Shown piece by piece: positions 8,227 through 15,544 of a stretch of DNA of 29,604 nucleotides; within the stretch, counting starts at the first letter, position 1; each line of letters starts with the position of its first letter. The notes beneath the pieces are model-generated. The model worked only from the letters and a program-made list of their open reading frames with translations, searched no databases and was not told the origin of the DNA. Location: the NCBI GenBank assembly GCA_031553685.1, contig JAVBLE010000065.1, positions 1 through 29,604 on the forward strand, given 5' to 3'. Origin of the DNA: JAFGVL01 sp031553685. GTDB taxonomy: Bacteria > Bacteroidota > Bacteroidia > Bacteroidales > Paludibacteraceae. The position numbers and the translations under genes were made by a program.

Positions 8227-8901
8227 ATGAAAACACTCAAAGAACAAATCAAAAACAATCCTTATCCGGATGTAGTGGCGTATTTTAAACAAAATCCTAA
8301 AGAGGTTGATAAATTTAGCCGGCGCATTATAACAGCCGAGAAAATGGGCAAACGAAAAATATTGTCGTTGATAATTGATTGTTATTTAGAAGAATATGAG
8401 TTTGAAAGATACTTATATTATCAGCTTGGCGAAGCTGTATTTTATCAATGTAAAAAAGAGGAGGAAATCGAATTAGTAGGAATAGACAGTTTTTTCGATG
8501 CCATAAATTTATTTCACGAAGATTATATAAAAGAAGAAGACCAATTTTATTGTGATTATAGAGATGAGAATTTTGGATTGGATTGTTTGAGTTTGAATAT
8601 CACCGGATATAGAGATTCGGAGAGGATAATACGAATTTGCAAGAAATATATTTCTATTATTGAAAAAAAAGAAAAGAAAATAATCGTGCAAAGTTGTGAT
8701 AAGATTATTTCAGAAATAATTATTGATGCCAAAACGCACGACAAAAGAATAACAGCTATCTGTTATGGGTTTCACTTATGGTTGCACGGACGAAAGCGTA
8801 TAGAGACAAGAGAAAACGAAAGATTGGAACGAATGTCGGCGAAATGGCGCGAAGAAACAAAAAGAATGTCGTTAGAGCAATATATTGAGTGTTTTATGTG
8901 A
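8227..8901 (+). CDS. Unknown protein, first gene of the WYL-divergent operon
   Basis: I do not recognise this 224-residue protein. It has no signal peptide or membrane segment and is rich in charged residues, so it is probably cytosolic. The N-terminal half is predicted helical (DVVAYFKQNPKEVDKFSRRI...). The middle is acidic (FHEDYIKEEDQFYCDYRDENFGLD). The C-terminal tail is very basic/acidic and helical (RKRIETRENERLERMSAKWREETKRM), suggesting a coiled coil or nucleic-acid contact. It contains several Cys without a metal-binding spacing that I recognise. It is the first gene after the candidate operator and is followed by a 28-nt gap and the next unknown gene, so the three genes to 9837 probably form one transcript. 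Confidence 0.75.
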   Translation: MKTLKEQIKNNPYPDVVAYFKQNPKEVDKFSRRIITAEKMGKRKILSLIIDCYLEEYEFERYLYYQLGEAVFYQCKKEEEIELVGIDSFFDAINLFHEDYIKEEDQFYCDYRDENFGLDCLSLNITGYRDSERIIRICKKYISIIEKKEKKIIVQSCDKIISEIIIDAKTHDKRITAICYGFHLWLHGRKRIETRENERLERMSAKWREETKRMSLEQYIECFM

Positions 8902-8929
8902 AAGTATATTATAATTTAAAATTAAGAAA

Positions 8930-9622
8930 ATGGAAAAAGAGAAAATGAAAGAAACGCTGCAAGCGTATGTAGAAAAAGAAGCATGGAGAGTAATTTCAAA
9001 AAATGCGAAACTTACGCCCGAAATGATTGGCTTCTTTAACAACAAGATTGACTGGGAATTACTGTCGGAAAATGAATCAATGCGCTGGACGGTAGGATTT
9101 GTATTCAAAAAAAAAGAACGGATTAATTGGACTTCGCTCTCTGCTAGCTTGTTTAGAGAAGAAGAAACATTGGATTGCACCGAACATTTAGAAATTGTGC
9201 GCAAATTCTCCAAATTGCTTGATTGGAAAGTGCTTTCAGGCTTACACCTTCCCACTCGAAAAGAATATTTGAAAGAGTTTACCGACTGTTGGGATTGGGA
9301 AACGATAACTGAAAATATTGCTATTAATTGGGACGATGCTCTGATTGACGAATACGAAGACAAACTATTACCTGTTTTAGGGAATATCGTGTTGGAAAAT
9401 CTGGTTGACGGAAACGGTAAAAACTTTGTTTGCGGTAGCGGTAGAAGGAGCCGTAGAACTTACACCAATTTGTTGGAACAATTGATAGAGAAAAATGCAG
9501 ATAAATTGAAAGCCAAATTGTTGTATTCGTATTTTGAACACGAGTTTGAGGAGGACGATAGAACTTTGAAAATCACTGGCAACAAAACAGTAGAAGACAT
9601 TATTAACCAATATTTTGATTAA
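8930..9622 (+). CDS. Unknown protein with Trp-centred DWxxLS repeats
   Basis: The function of this 230-residue protein is unknown. Its clearest feature is a recurring motif of the form [ILW][DN]W..[LI][ST]: EAWRVISKN (18-25), IDWELLSEN (40-48), INWTSLSAS (65-73), LDWKVLSGL (97-105), WDWETITEN (121-129) and a degenerate INWDDALI (about 132). Spacing is about 24-32 residues, as in a helical-repeat scaffold. The C-terminal third is different: a Gly/Arg patch (CGSGRRSRRTYTN, about 168-180) and an acidic tail. There is no signal peptide. It is separated by only 2 nt from the next gene, so translation is probably coupled. Such proteins usually bind partners rather than catalyse, but that is inference. 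Confidence 0.75.
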   Translation: MEKEKMKETLQAYVEKEAWRVISKNAKLTPEMIGFFNNKIDWELLSENESMRWTVGFVFKKKERINWTSLSASLFREEETLDCTEHLEIVRKFSKLLDWKVLSGLHLPTRKEYLKEFTDCWDWETITENIAINWDDALIDEYEDKLLPVLGNIVLENLVDGNGKNFVCGSGRRSRRTYTNLLEQLIEKNADKLKAKLLYSYFEHEFEEDDRTLKITGNKTVEDIINQYFD

Positions 9623-9624
9623 CT

Positions 9625-9837
9625 ATGGAAGAAAAAGACAAGACAATGGAAAATTTCAGCGAAGCGTTGAAACCATTAAAGGAAAAAGTAGCCGAGCTTT
9701 CGGCAAGATACAATGTGGATAGCGAAATTGTGGCTCGTCTGCTGTTTCATTGCAAAAATGAGGCAGAGTGGGAAGCCGTGCTGAAAGAATGGCATGAAAG
9801 CGAAAATGAGGATGATTGGAACGAGCCCGAGAAATAA
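9625..9837 (+). CDS. Small acidic unknown protein, third gene of the WYL-divergent operon
   Basis: This is a 70-residue highly acidic protein of unknown function. It is largely helical (LKPLKEKVAELSARYNVDSEIVARLLFHC) with a C-terminal acidic tail containing paired Trp-Glu segments (EAEWEAVLKEWHESE, DDWNEPEK). It starts 2 nt after the preceding stop; an internal ATG at 9646 is an alternative start. Size, charge and position suggest a partner or inhibitor of the preceding proteins, which cannot be shown from sequence. A strong terminator follows. Confidence 0.65.
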   Translation: MEEKDKTMENFSEALKPLKEKVAELSARYNVDSEIVARLLFHCKNEAEWEAVLKEWHESENEDDWNEPEK

Positions 9838-9843
9838 GAATTT

Positions 9844-9882
9844 AACCCGCTTGTCAGTTGATGGGCGGGTTATGTTTTTTTT
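9844..9882 (+). terminator. Rho-independent terminator of the three-gene operon
   Basis: AACCCGC (9844-9850) and GCGGGTT (9865-9871) form a GC-rich 7-bp stem with a 14-nt loop, followed by ATG and a run of eight T. It starts 7 nt after the stop at 9837. It separates the WYL-linked operon from the next gene group. Confidence 0.85.
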
Positions 9883-9914
9883 GTATATTTACGAAAATTT
9901 AAAAATCAAATACG

Positions 9915-10877
9915 ATGGAAATAAAAAAAACTTTTGAAGAAACGATACAAAAGATAAGAGATGGTTTTAATGATTGGAAATATCACAATGAAGAGTCTGT
10001 GAAACAAGGAATTATTTTGCCAATTTTACAGTCATTGGGTTGGGATATTTATGATACAAAAACAGTTATTCCTGAGTATAATATTGGAGGAAAAGCAATA
10101 GATTATGCTTTAAATTATGATTTTTTCAAACCACCTATGGTGCTTATTGAAGCAAAAGGAATTGATAAGCCACAAATAGGAACAATATTTGAAAGAGAGA
10201 AAGCTAAATTATTAGATAACTATGCCGGAGAATCAGGTACGAAAAATGCTATTTTAACCAATGGATTACAATGGCACTTTTTTTCTATAAGTAATCGAGA
10301 GGGACTTACATTAAATTTGTTAGATAATGATATTACTGAAATAATTTCCAAATTTAATGATTATTTAAAATATAGCAAATGTGAAAGATATGGAGAAAGT
10401 CCTTTTGAATGGAGCATTTGTAAGAGTGCTGAAAAAGAAAATACTTCCTTGTATCGTGATTTAGAGCATTTGAAATCTTGTAAATTACATTTCAATGGTA
10501 AGAAATATGAAATTTGTACTAGAAATAAAACAAAAGACAATGTATATAGTTGGAAAGATATTTATGTGAAAATTTGTAATGAATTGATTACGGAAAAAGA
10601 TAGAGATTTACTTACTCAAAATGCATTTTTCCTTGGTTCAAAAAATCCTGTCTTTGCAACCAAAGAGCAACTTAAAAAATTGAGTGAAAATAATTTTGTA
10701 GATAAAACAAAAGATTATCAAAGATTAGATAAGAAAGATTTATATGTTCATGTGAAATTAGGAAATAATGGTTTTGGAAAGAGGATAAGAATGTTAATGC
10801 GATATTTCAAAGTTCCAGCAAGAGAAATATATTTATCAAATATTAAAATGAAAGCATCTCATAATGAAAAGAATTGA
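9915..10877 (+). CDS. Stand-alone HsdR-N-like PD-(D/E)XK nuclease-fold protein
   Basis: The first 140 residues resemble the N-terminal nuclease domain of type I restriction HsdR proteins. They contain EESVKQGIILPILQSLGWD (26-44), then VIPEYNIGGKAIDYAL with D63, then MVLIEAKG with E79 and K81. Together with E27 this is a PD-(D/E)XK active site. There is no helicase domain and no HsdM or HsdS nearby. The C-terminal part (about 185-310) ends in a small domain, DLYVHVKLGNNGFGKRIRMLMRYF, seen in my memory of other stand-alone HsdR-N proteins. The coding sequence is AT-rich, and its 3' end overlaps the next gene by 14 nt. It could cleave foreign DNA or act in another conflict role; cleavage is inferred from the motif only. 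Confidence 0.8.
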   Translation: MEIKKTFEETIQKIRDGFNDWKYHNEESVKQGIILPILQSLGWDIYDTKTVIPEYNIGGKAIDYALNYDFFKPPMVLIEAKGIDKPQIGTIFEREKAKLLDNYAGESGTKNAILTNGLQWHFFSISNREGLTLNLLDNDITEIISKFNDYLKYSKCERYGESPFEWSICKSAEKENTSLYRDLEHLKSCKLHFNGKKYEICTRNKTKDNVYSWKDIYVKICNELITEKDRDLLTQNAFFLGSKNPVFATKEQLKKLSENNFVDKTKDYQRLDKKDLYVHVKLGNNGFGKRIRMLMRYFKVPAREIYLSNIKMKASHNEKN

Positions 10878-11196
10878 AGCAGATAAAACGATAAGTTCTA
10901 TTATAAAAGCAATAGAAAAAAGAGATCTTGACTTCGCTTATAGCCAAATAATTAAATTTAGTGATGCGTTTAAAGATAGTACAGATCCTGAAGATTGTTT
11001 TGATTATACAACTATAAGCTTGTATGGAAGGGCTTACGGTTGTATTTGTGAATTAGAGCAGCTTATTCTGAATGAGGATTATTGGCAAGAAGTTAAGAAA
11101 CTAAAAAATGAAGTGAAAAATATTTTCACTTTAAAATACTTAGAGGAACTAGAAGATGAATTAGAAAAAGAGGATAAAGAATTAGATATTTTTTAA
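10864..11196 (+). CDS. Small acidic helical protein overlapping the HsdR-N-like gene
   Basis: The function of this 110-residue protein is unknown. It is predicted almost all helical, with a markedly acidic Lys/Glu-rich C-terminus (LKYLEELEDELEKEDKELDIF). The ATG lies 14 nt inside the preceding gene in another frame, which points to translational coupling with the nuclease-like protein. It shares that gene's low GC content. It could be a partner or inhibitor; nothing in the sequence decides this. The SLOG gene follows after 13 nt. Confidence 0.7.
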   Translation: MKRIEADKTISSIIKAIEKRDLDFAYSQIIKFSDAFKDSTDPEDCFDYTTISLYGRAYGCICELEQLILNEDYWQEVKKLKNEVKNIFTLKYLEELEDELEKEDKELDIF

Positions 11197-11209
11197 AGAA
11201 AACGGATTT

Positions 11210-11560
11210 ATGACCCTCGCCATAATAGGCTCCCGCAGCATAAAAGACTACAATTTGATAGAAAGCATAATTCTACAACACATTTCTATTGAAAAAATAG
11301 ACGAAATAGTTTCGGGTGGAGCGGTTGGAGTAGATTCGTTGGCGAGGGAATTTGCTCAAAGGCATGGAATTAAGCTCACTGAGTTTTTGCCGGACAGAGA
11401 GCGCTTCGGGCGCGAGGCGGCGCGCTTGCGCAACACTACCATCATTGAGCATTGCGATTGCTGTTTTGCGTTTGTCAAAAATAATTCTCGCGGTACGCTC
11501 GATGCTGTGCAAAAATGTCGTGCTATGGGAAAACCGTGCGAGTTAATGGAAGTAAAATAA
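11210..11560 (+). CDS. SLOG-domain protein, DUF2493 (YspA/YpsA-related) family
   Basis: The 116 residues make a single compact Rossmann-like SLOG domain. AIIGSRS (4-10) gives the first strand and loop, VSGGAVGVDSLA (34-45) the nucleotide-binding Gly-rich turn, FGREAARLRNT (66-76) the conserved Arg/Asn segment, and NNSRGTLDAV (91-100) the final GT motif. SLOG proteins bind or process nucleotide-derived ligands and recur in phage and conflict loci; the ligand here is unknown. It is the last gene of the trio, and its stop is 5 nt from the end of the convergent AraC gene. Its local base composition, including a GC-rich stretch at 11400-11430, differs from the two AT-rich genes before it, so it may have a separate origin. 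Confidence 0.85.
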   Translation: MTLAIIGSRSIKDYNLIESIILQHISIEKIDEIVSGGAVGVDSLAREFAQRHGIKLTEFLPDRERFGREAARLRNTTIIEHCDCCFAFVKNNSRGTLDAVQKCRAMGKPCELMEVK

Positions 11561-11565
11561 CTTCT

Positions 11566-12453
11566 TTAGGTAGTTTTCATGGATTCGTTTCTGAAAGCGA
11601 GTGGGGTTTGCCCTGTTGTTTTCTTAAAAAACTTTGTAAAATAGGACTGATCGGAGAAATGAAGGGTATTGGCAATTTCGGTAACACTTAGGTTGGTATG
11701 GGTGAGTAGCCGCTTGCTCTCAAGCAGTTGCTTTTCTTGCAAGATAATAGTAGCTGTCTTGCCTGTCAGTTGTTTGATGGTTTGCGTCAGATGGTTAGGG
11801 GTAATCGCCAACTTTGAAGCATATTCATTTACCGAAAGATTGTTTTGGTAATTTTCCTCTAATAACTGAAAAAATCGTTTGACAAGGATATGTCCTTTTC
11901 CTTTTATAATAGTCGTTTCGTCGGTATGGTAAAGCGAATTGGTATATTGTAAGATAACATCAAGAAAGGAGCGCATCAATTCGGTTGAATACATTTCATC
12001 CTTTTTCAATTCTTGAATGGCGGCGAGGAAAATTGCTTTTATAAATAATTCATCTTGCAATTCCTCCAGTTGTAGTGGCGGATTATTTTGTTTTACGGTA
12101 AAGAAAAACGGAAATTCCAATAACCGGTTTTGATTATTCTGATTATAGAGATAAAAATCAGCCGTAAAAGTAAATATATATCCTTCAACATCTTCGGAAA
12201 GCTCGACGCGATGCGCCTGCCCTGGCGACATAAAGAACACGCAAGGCGGTTTTACCTCATACACATTACTATCAATAATATGCTTGCCCGAACCTTTGCA
12301 TAGAAACAAAACTTCAAAAAAATCGTGCCGGTGCGGATATTCAACCGCAAAGTGCCGGTTAGCATCAAACACTTCTACCTGAAACTGGCGGTTTAGCTGT
12401 TCCTTGCTAAAATTTTGCAGAGAATAAACAGGTATGGACGAATTATTTTTCAT
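11566..12453 (-). CDS. AraC-family regulator of the rhamnogalacturonan operon
   Basis: The 295-residue regulator has an N-terminal cupin sensor (about 20-130, with YPHRHDFFEVLFLCKGSGKH and a PGQAHRVE segment). The C-terminal double helix-turn-helix is at about 195-290, with YASKLAITPNHLTQTIKQ and VTEIANTLHFSDQSYFTKFFKKTTGQTPLAFR. The sensor probably detects a sugar from pectin breakdown. It begins 11 nt after the GH43 stop, so it is the last gene of the operon and would regulate its own transcript. Confidence 0.92.
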   Translation of the reverse strand: MKNNSSIPVYSLQNFSKEQLNRQFQVEVFDANRHFAVEYPHRHDFFEVLFLCKGSGKHIIDSNVYEVKPPCVFFMSPGQAHRVELSEDVEGYIFTFTADFYLYNQNNQNRLLEFPFFFTVKQNNPPLQLEELQDELFIKAIFLAAIQELKKDEMYSTELMRSFLDVILQYTNSLYHTDETTIIKGKGHILVKRFFQLLEENYQNNLSVNEYASKLAITPNHLTQTIKQLTGKTATIILQEKQLLESKRLLTHTNLSVTEIANTLHFSDQSYFTKFFKKTTGQTPLAFRNESMKTT

Positions 12454-12464
12454 CTGCTTAAAGA

Positions 12465-14066
12465 TTAATCTTCGACTATTTTAATCCAATCCACATCGGC
12501 ATATCCGCCGTCGTTCGATTTTTTAGGGCGTTGGCATACGAAACCGATTTTTGCACCGATCCATCTGCCGGCTTTAGCTTTGAATTCGCCACCGATAGAG
12601 ATGTAGATTTGATTGTCCAAACTGTAATAAAACATACATTTGCCGCCTTCGTTTACTTGTATGCGCAGGTAAATTTCATTGTTTGAAAGGTTTACACTTT
12701 CATTTACTTCTTCAGGACTTCCTTTGTGGGCTTTCAGGCATTTAATTTGCTTGAGCACCAAACCTTCGGCTGTATTTTCGATGCTTAGCGTGGCATAATC
12801 TTCACCCATGACAACAAAACTAAATCGTTCTCCTTTATATCGTTTGTCGGGATTGAACGATATTTTTGTAATAGCTGTAAATTTTGGTGCAGGAAATTTT
12901 TGCAACAATAAATTAGGCACATTCCACAGGTTTTTCACGCTGTCGGTAAATACAGAATATAAGCGTAAACGACTATTCGCCGCATCGCAAAAACTCCATA
13001 CAATTTGTGGATTAGCGTGCCATTGCCATTGCAGATCAGGGTCTAATGAATTAAAATCGTCGCTTGTTTCGAGCGCTTTGATAGGATAGGTTTTTCCTAC
13101 ATTGGGTTTCTTATAAACTAAAACCGGTTGTCCGCAGCCGTCGCCATCAGGGTCTTCGCCAATCACAGGCCAATCGTTTTTCCAAACCATCGGTTGCAGG
13201 TGTTCGATGCGCCCGTATTCTTCCAAATCCTGAAAATGAATAAACCAATCTTCGGCTTTGTTTGGTGCATCTACCCAAGCGCCTTGGTGAGGTCCATTGA
13301 CAGGTGTACTGCCTTGTGCCAATACTATTTTTTCTTCATACGGTCCCCAAATATTTTTAGAGCGAAGTACCAATTGCCAGCCGGTACTTACGCCGCCTGC
13401 AGGAGCAAAAATATAGTAATATCCATTTCGTTTGTAAAGTTTAGTGCCTTCTACAGTCGGATTTTTTTCGTGTCCGTCATAGATAATTTTGGACTCGCCA
13501 ATGGTACGAGTTCCGTCAGCCGAAAGCCAGCTAATAGCTAAAATACTTTTATTGCCGGCACGCGATCCTGCAAAACCGTGCGAAAGGTAGGCGTTGCCGT
13601 CTTCGTCCCAAAATGGGCAGCAGTCAATCAGCCCAATACCTTTTTTTACCAACACAGGTTTGCTCCATTCGCCGCGTGGATTTTTGGTTTTTACCATAAA
13701 AAAACCAAAATCGGGGTCGCCCCAATAAATATAGTATTCGCCTTTGTGATAACGGATAGCCGGAGCCCAGACTCCATTGCCATGTTGAGGCTTATCGTAA
13801 ACAGCCGTTGGTTCTTGCAAAGGCAAAGCATAATTTACCAATTCCCAATTCACCAAATCATTAGAATGCAGAATGGGTAATCCCGGAATACAATTGAAAC
13901 TCGAAGCCGTCATATAATAATCGTTACCAACGCGGCATACATCGGGGTCGGAATAATCGGCGTACAATATCGGATTACGGTAGGTTCCATTGCCGAGATC
14001 GCTTGTCCATGCAAAAAGAGAAAGACTGAAAATTGAAAATAGAAAGAAGAAGATTGTTTTTTTCAT
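12465..14066 (-). CDS. Exported glycoside hydrolase family 43 enzyme
   Basis: This 533-residue protein has a signal peptide (MKKTIFFFLFSIFSLSLFAW). The five-bladed GH43 propeller covers about 25-320. The catalytic base lies in YADYSDPDV (D40), the modulating Asp in LIDCCPFWDEDG (D148) and the acid in NPTVEGTKLY (E206). A C-terminal beta-sandwich of the kind seen in GH43 subfamily 12 fills about 330-533. GH43 enzymes remove arabinose, xylose or galactose side groups; the neighbours point to side chains of rhamnogalacturonan I. The ATG at 14066 is chosen because it begins the signal peptide; an in-frame codon at 14099 would put 11 extra residues before it. Confidence 0.92.
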   Translation of the reverse strand: MKKTIFFFLFSIFSLSLFAWTSDLGNGTYRNPILYADYSDPDVCRVGNDYYMTASSFNCIPGLPILHSNDLVNWELVNYALPLQEPTAVYDKPQHGNGVWAPAIRYHKGEYYIYWGDPDFGFFMVKTKNPRGEWSKPVLVKKGIGLIDCCPFWDEDGNAYLSHGFAGSRAGNKSILAISWLSADGTRTIGESKIIYDGHEKNPTVEGTKLYKRNGYYYIFAPAGGVSTGWQLVLRSKNIWGPYEEKIVLAQGSTPVNGPHQGAWVDAPNKAEDWFIHFQDLEEYGRIEHLQPMVWKNDWPVIGEDPDGDGCGQPVLVYKKPNVGKTYPIKALETSDDFNSLDPDLQWQWHANPQIVWSFCDAANSRLRLYSVFTDSVKNLWNVPNLLLQKFPAPKFTAITKISFNPDKRYKGERFSFVVMGEDYATLSIENTAEGLVLKQIKCLKAHKGSPEEVNESVNLSNNEIYLRIQVNEGGKCMFYYSLDNQIYISIGGEFKAKAGRWIGAKIGFVCQRPKKSNDGGYADVDWIKIVED

Positions 14067-14139
14067 GATAAGAAGATATCCCACAAAGGCACAAAGCACA
14101 CAAAGATTTTGTTAACTTCGTGGCCTTGTAGGCAAAAAA

Positions 14140-14988
14140 TTATTTTTTATTTCCTTCGTCCAAATTGGAATTGGTTGCATTCTTCAAGTTATCCAAATTA
14201 GGTATTTGAACTGTATATTGGAGTTTTACCTCTTTTTCCGGACGAAGATTTTTCACCAAAGGCTCAATTTTTAATTCTTTTAATCCATCCACAAATAATT
14301 GCGCCATAGCCATTGCTCCGGCATCTTTGAAATGTGTGTTGTCTTCTTTTCCCTCAGGAAACTTAGGACATTCGCCGGGACCTACATGCAGGAATAATTC
14401 TTTTGATCCTTCCACGCCTTTTTCAATAATCAAATCCATGCTGGTATGTTGCATGTCAATAAGCGCCACCTTCATGCTATCGGCAACTTGACGGATAAGG
14501 TTAGGATAATTCCCATGCTGGTCAACAAAGTTGCCTTTGTCGTCAAACTTGCGGCGTTCTACCGGCGTACAAAGGATTGGAGTTGCACCTTTTCCCCGCA
14601 CATCGTTCACAAAACGAACGAAGTTCTTTTTAAAATCTTCGGGAGTTGTGTAGCGGTCAACTTTATCTTTGCTTTGGTCGTTGTGTCCGAATTGGATAAC
14701 CACAAAATCGCCTTTGCCAACGCGGTTTATCATAAAATCCCAACGACCTTCACTGATAAAAGTGCGTGTACTCCGACCGTTGCGGGCATGGTTTTCGATC
14801 AATACATTGTCGTTGAAATAGGAGGGGAGCACCATTCCCCAGCCTCGTTCCGGACACGAATTCATGGGTTTATCAGCCATAGTCGAATCTCCTGCAAGGA
14901 AAATCTTCACAGGTTTTTCTTTATTTGCCATAAATCCCAAAGCCATAATAATAGCTATGGAATACAAGAATATTTTTTTAAAATTCAT
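14140..14988 (-). CDS. Rhamnogalacturonan acetylesterase (CE12, SGNH hydrolase)
   Basis: This enzyme removes acetyl groups from galacturonate in rhamnogalacturonan so that lyases and hydrolases can act. The 282-residue protein starts with a hydrophobic export signal (about 1-20). It shows all SGNH blocks: FLAGDSTMAD with nucleophile S35, ARNGRST with G71, QFGHND with N103, and EDNTHF with D216 and H219. RGWGM and the ERRKFDDKG region are typical of the YesT/RhgT group. Its ATG overlaps the TGA of the repaired toxin frame by 2 nt, which suggests it was once translationally coupled to the toxin gene. Confidence 0.93.
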   Translation of the reverse strand: MNFKKIFLYSIAIIMALGFMANKEKPVKIFLAGDSTMADKPMNSCPERGWGMVLPSYFNDNVLIENHARNGRSTRTFISEGRWDFMINRVGKGDFVVIQFGHNDQSKDKVDRYTTPEDFKKNFVRFVNDVRGKGATPILCTPVERRKFDDKGNFVDQHGNYPNLIRQVADSMKVALIDMQHTSMDLIIEKGVEGSKELFLHVGPGECPKFPEGKEDNTHFKDAGAMAMAQLFVDGLKELKIEPLVKNLRPEKEVKLQYTVQIPNLDNLKNATNSNLDEGNKK

Positions 14989-15043
14989 AATCCTATTACC
15001 TTAGAGATACATTCTTTAATACAATTCATTTCAGTTTCGGTTA
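14985..15043 (-). pseudogene. Out-of-frame C-terminal end of the MazF-like toxin
   Basis: Adding one A to the A5 run at 15059-15055 (minus strand) changes the ending to KKIGQVTETEMNCIKECI followed by SKVIGL and a stop. That is the typical MazF/PemK tail and gives a 112-residue protein. The restored TGA (14987-14985) overlaps the ATG of the acetylesterase as ATGA. The conserved out-of-frame tail indicates a recent deletion, a sequencing error in the homopolymer, or slippage. Confidence 0.7.
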
Positions 15044-15322
15044 CTTGTCCGATCTTTTTACTAATCGTTCTTGATCAATACATCTTATTTGAAAACAGTC
15101 TATTGAAGATTTTTTTGAAAGCCCATTTTTACCATTAGAATTGACTTTAATCATCCATGGCACTAACGCATAGTGTTCTTTCCAATCAGTAATTGGAACA
15201 ACTATTTTCAATGGTAATTTTCCCAACGCATCATCATTGATAATTATGGCAGGGCGTGTTTTCTTCATTTCAGTTCCGAGCGTAGGATCTAAATTTACCA
15301 ACCAAATCTCACTTTGTTTCAT
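15041..15322 (-). CDS. MazF/PemK-type toxin with frameshifted C-terminus
   Basis: MazF toxins are sequence-specific mRNA endonucleases. The protein begins MKQSEIWLVNLDPTLGTEMKK and has the family active-site Arg in KTRPAII (R23) and Thr in VVPITDW (T45). SKKSSIDCFQIRCIDQERLVK follows. As written it ends at 93 residues in KRSDK, short of the family's usual 110 or so. An upstream in-frame codon at 15340 lies inside the antitoxin gene and is not preferred. The start overlaps the antitoxin gene by 14 nt, the usual toxin-antitoxin arrangement. The core fold is mostly kept, so loss of activity is likely but not certain. Confidence 0.8.
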   Translation of the reverse strand: MKQSEIWLVNLDPTLGTEMKKTRPAIIINDDALGKLPLKIVVPITDWKEHYALVPWMIKVNSNGKNGLSKKSSIDCFQIRCIDQERLVKRSDK

Positions 15323-15521
15323 AGAAATTTTCGATATCAAGTTGAGTAAAGGCAGTTAAATTTTTATCGATTTGGTATTCTTCAAACATAAATTCGGCAG
15401 CTTTTTGTAATGCCGATTTATTTTCTTCTATTCGGATAGAATGAATAGTTTGCTCTGCAATAAACATCCGTTCTTGTATTGACAATCTATTTATTGCGTG
15501 CATAATTGAAGCTGTTTGCAT
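15309..15521 (-). CDS. Putative antitoxin of the MazF-like module
   Basis: This 70-residue protein lies just upstream of the toxin and overlaps it by 14 nt. It has a helical N-terminus (IMHAINRLSIQERMFIAEQTIHSI) and an extended acidic C-terminus ending in DIENFYETK, the kind of tail that antitoxins use to wrap the toxin. I do not recognise the exact DNA-binding family. It begins 23 nt after the GH105 stop, so the module sits inside the pectin operon and shares its transcript. Confidence 0.7.
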   Translation of the reverse strand: MQTASIMHAINRLSIQERMFIAEQTIHSIRIEENKSALQKAAEFMFEEYQIDKNLTAFTQLDIENFYETK

Positions 15522-15544
15522 AAATCTATATTTTAAATTAAAAA

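Noticed and set aside
14446..15138. 230-codon plus-strand frame opposite the acetylesterase and toxin
   Set aside because: It spans two well-supported minus-strand genes and has no domain signature.
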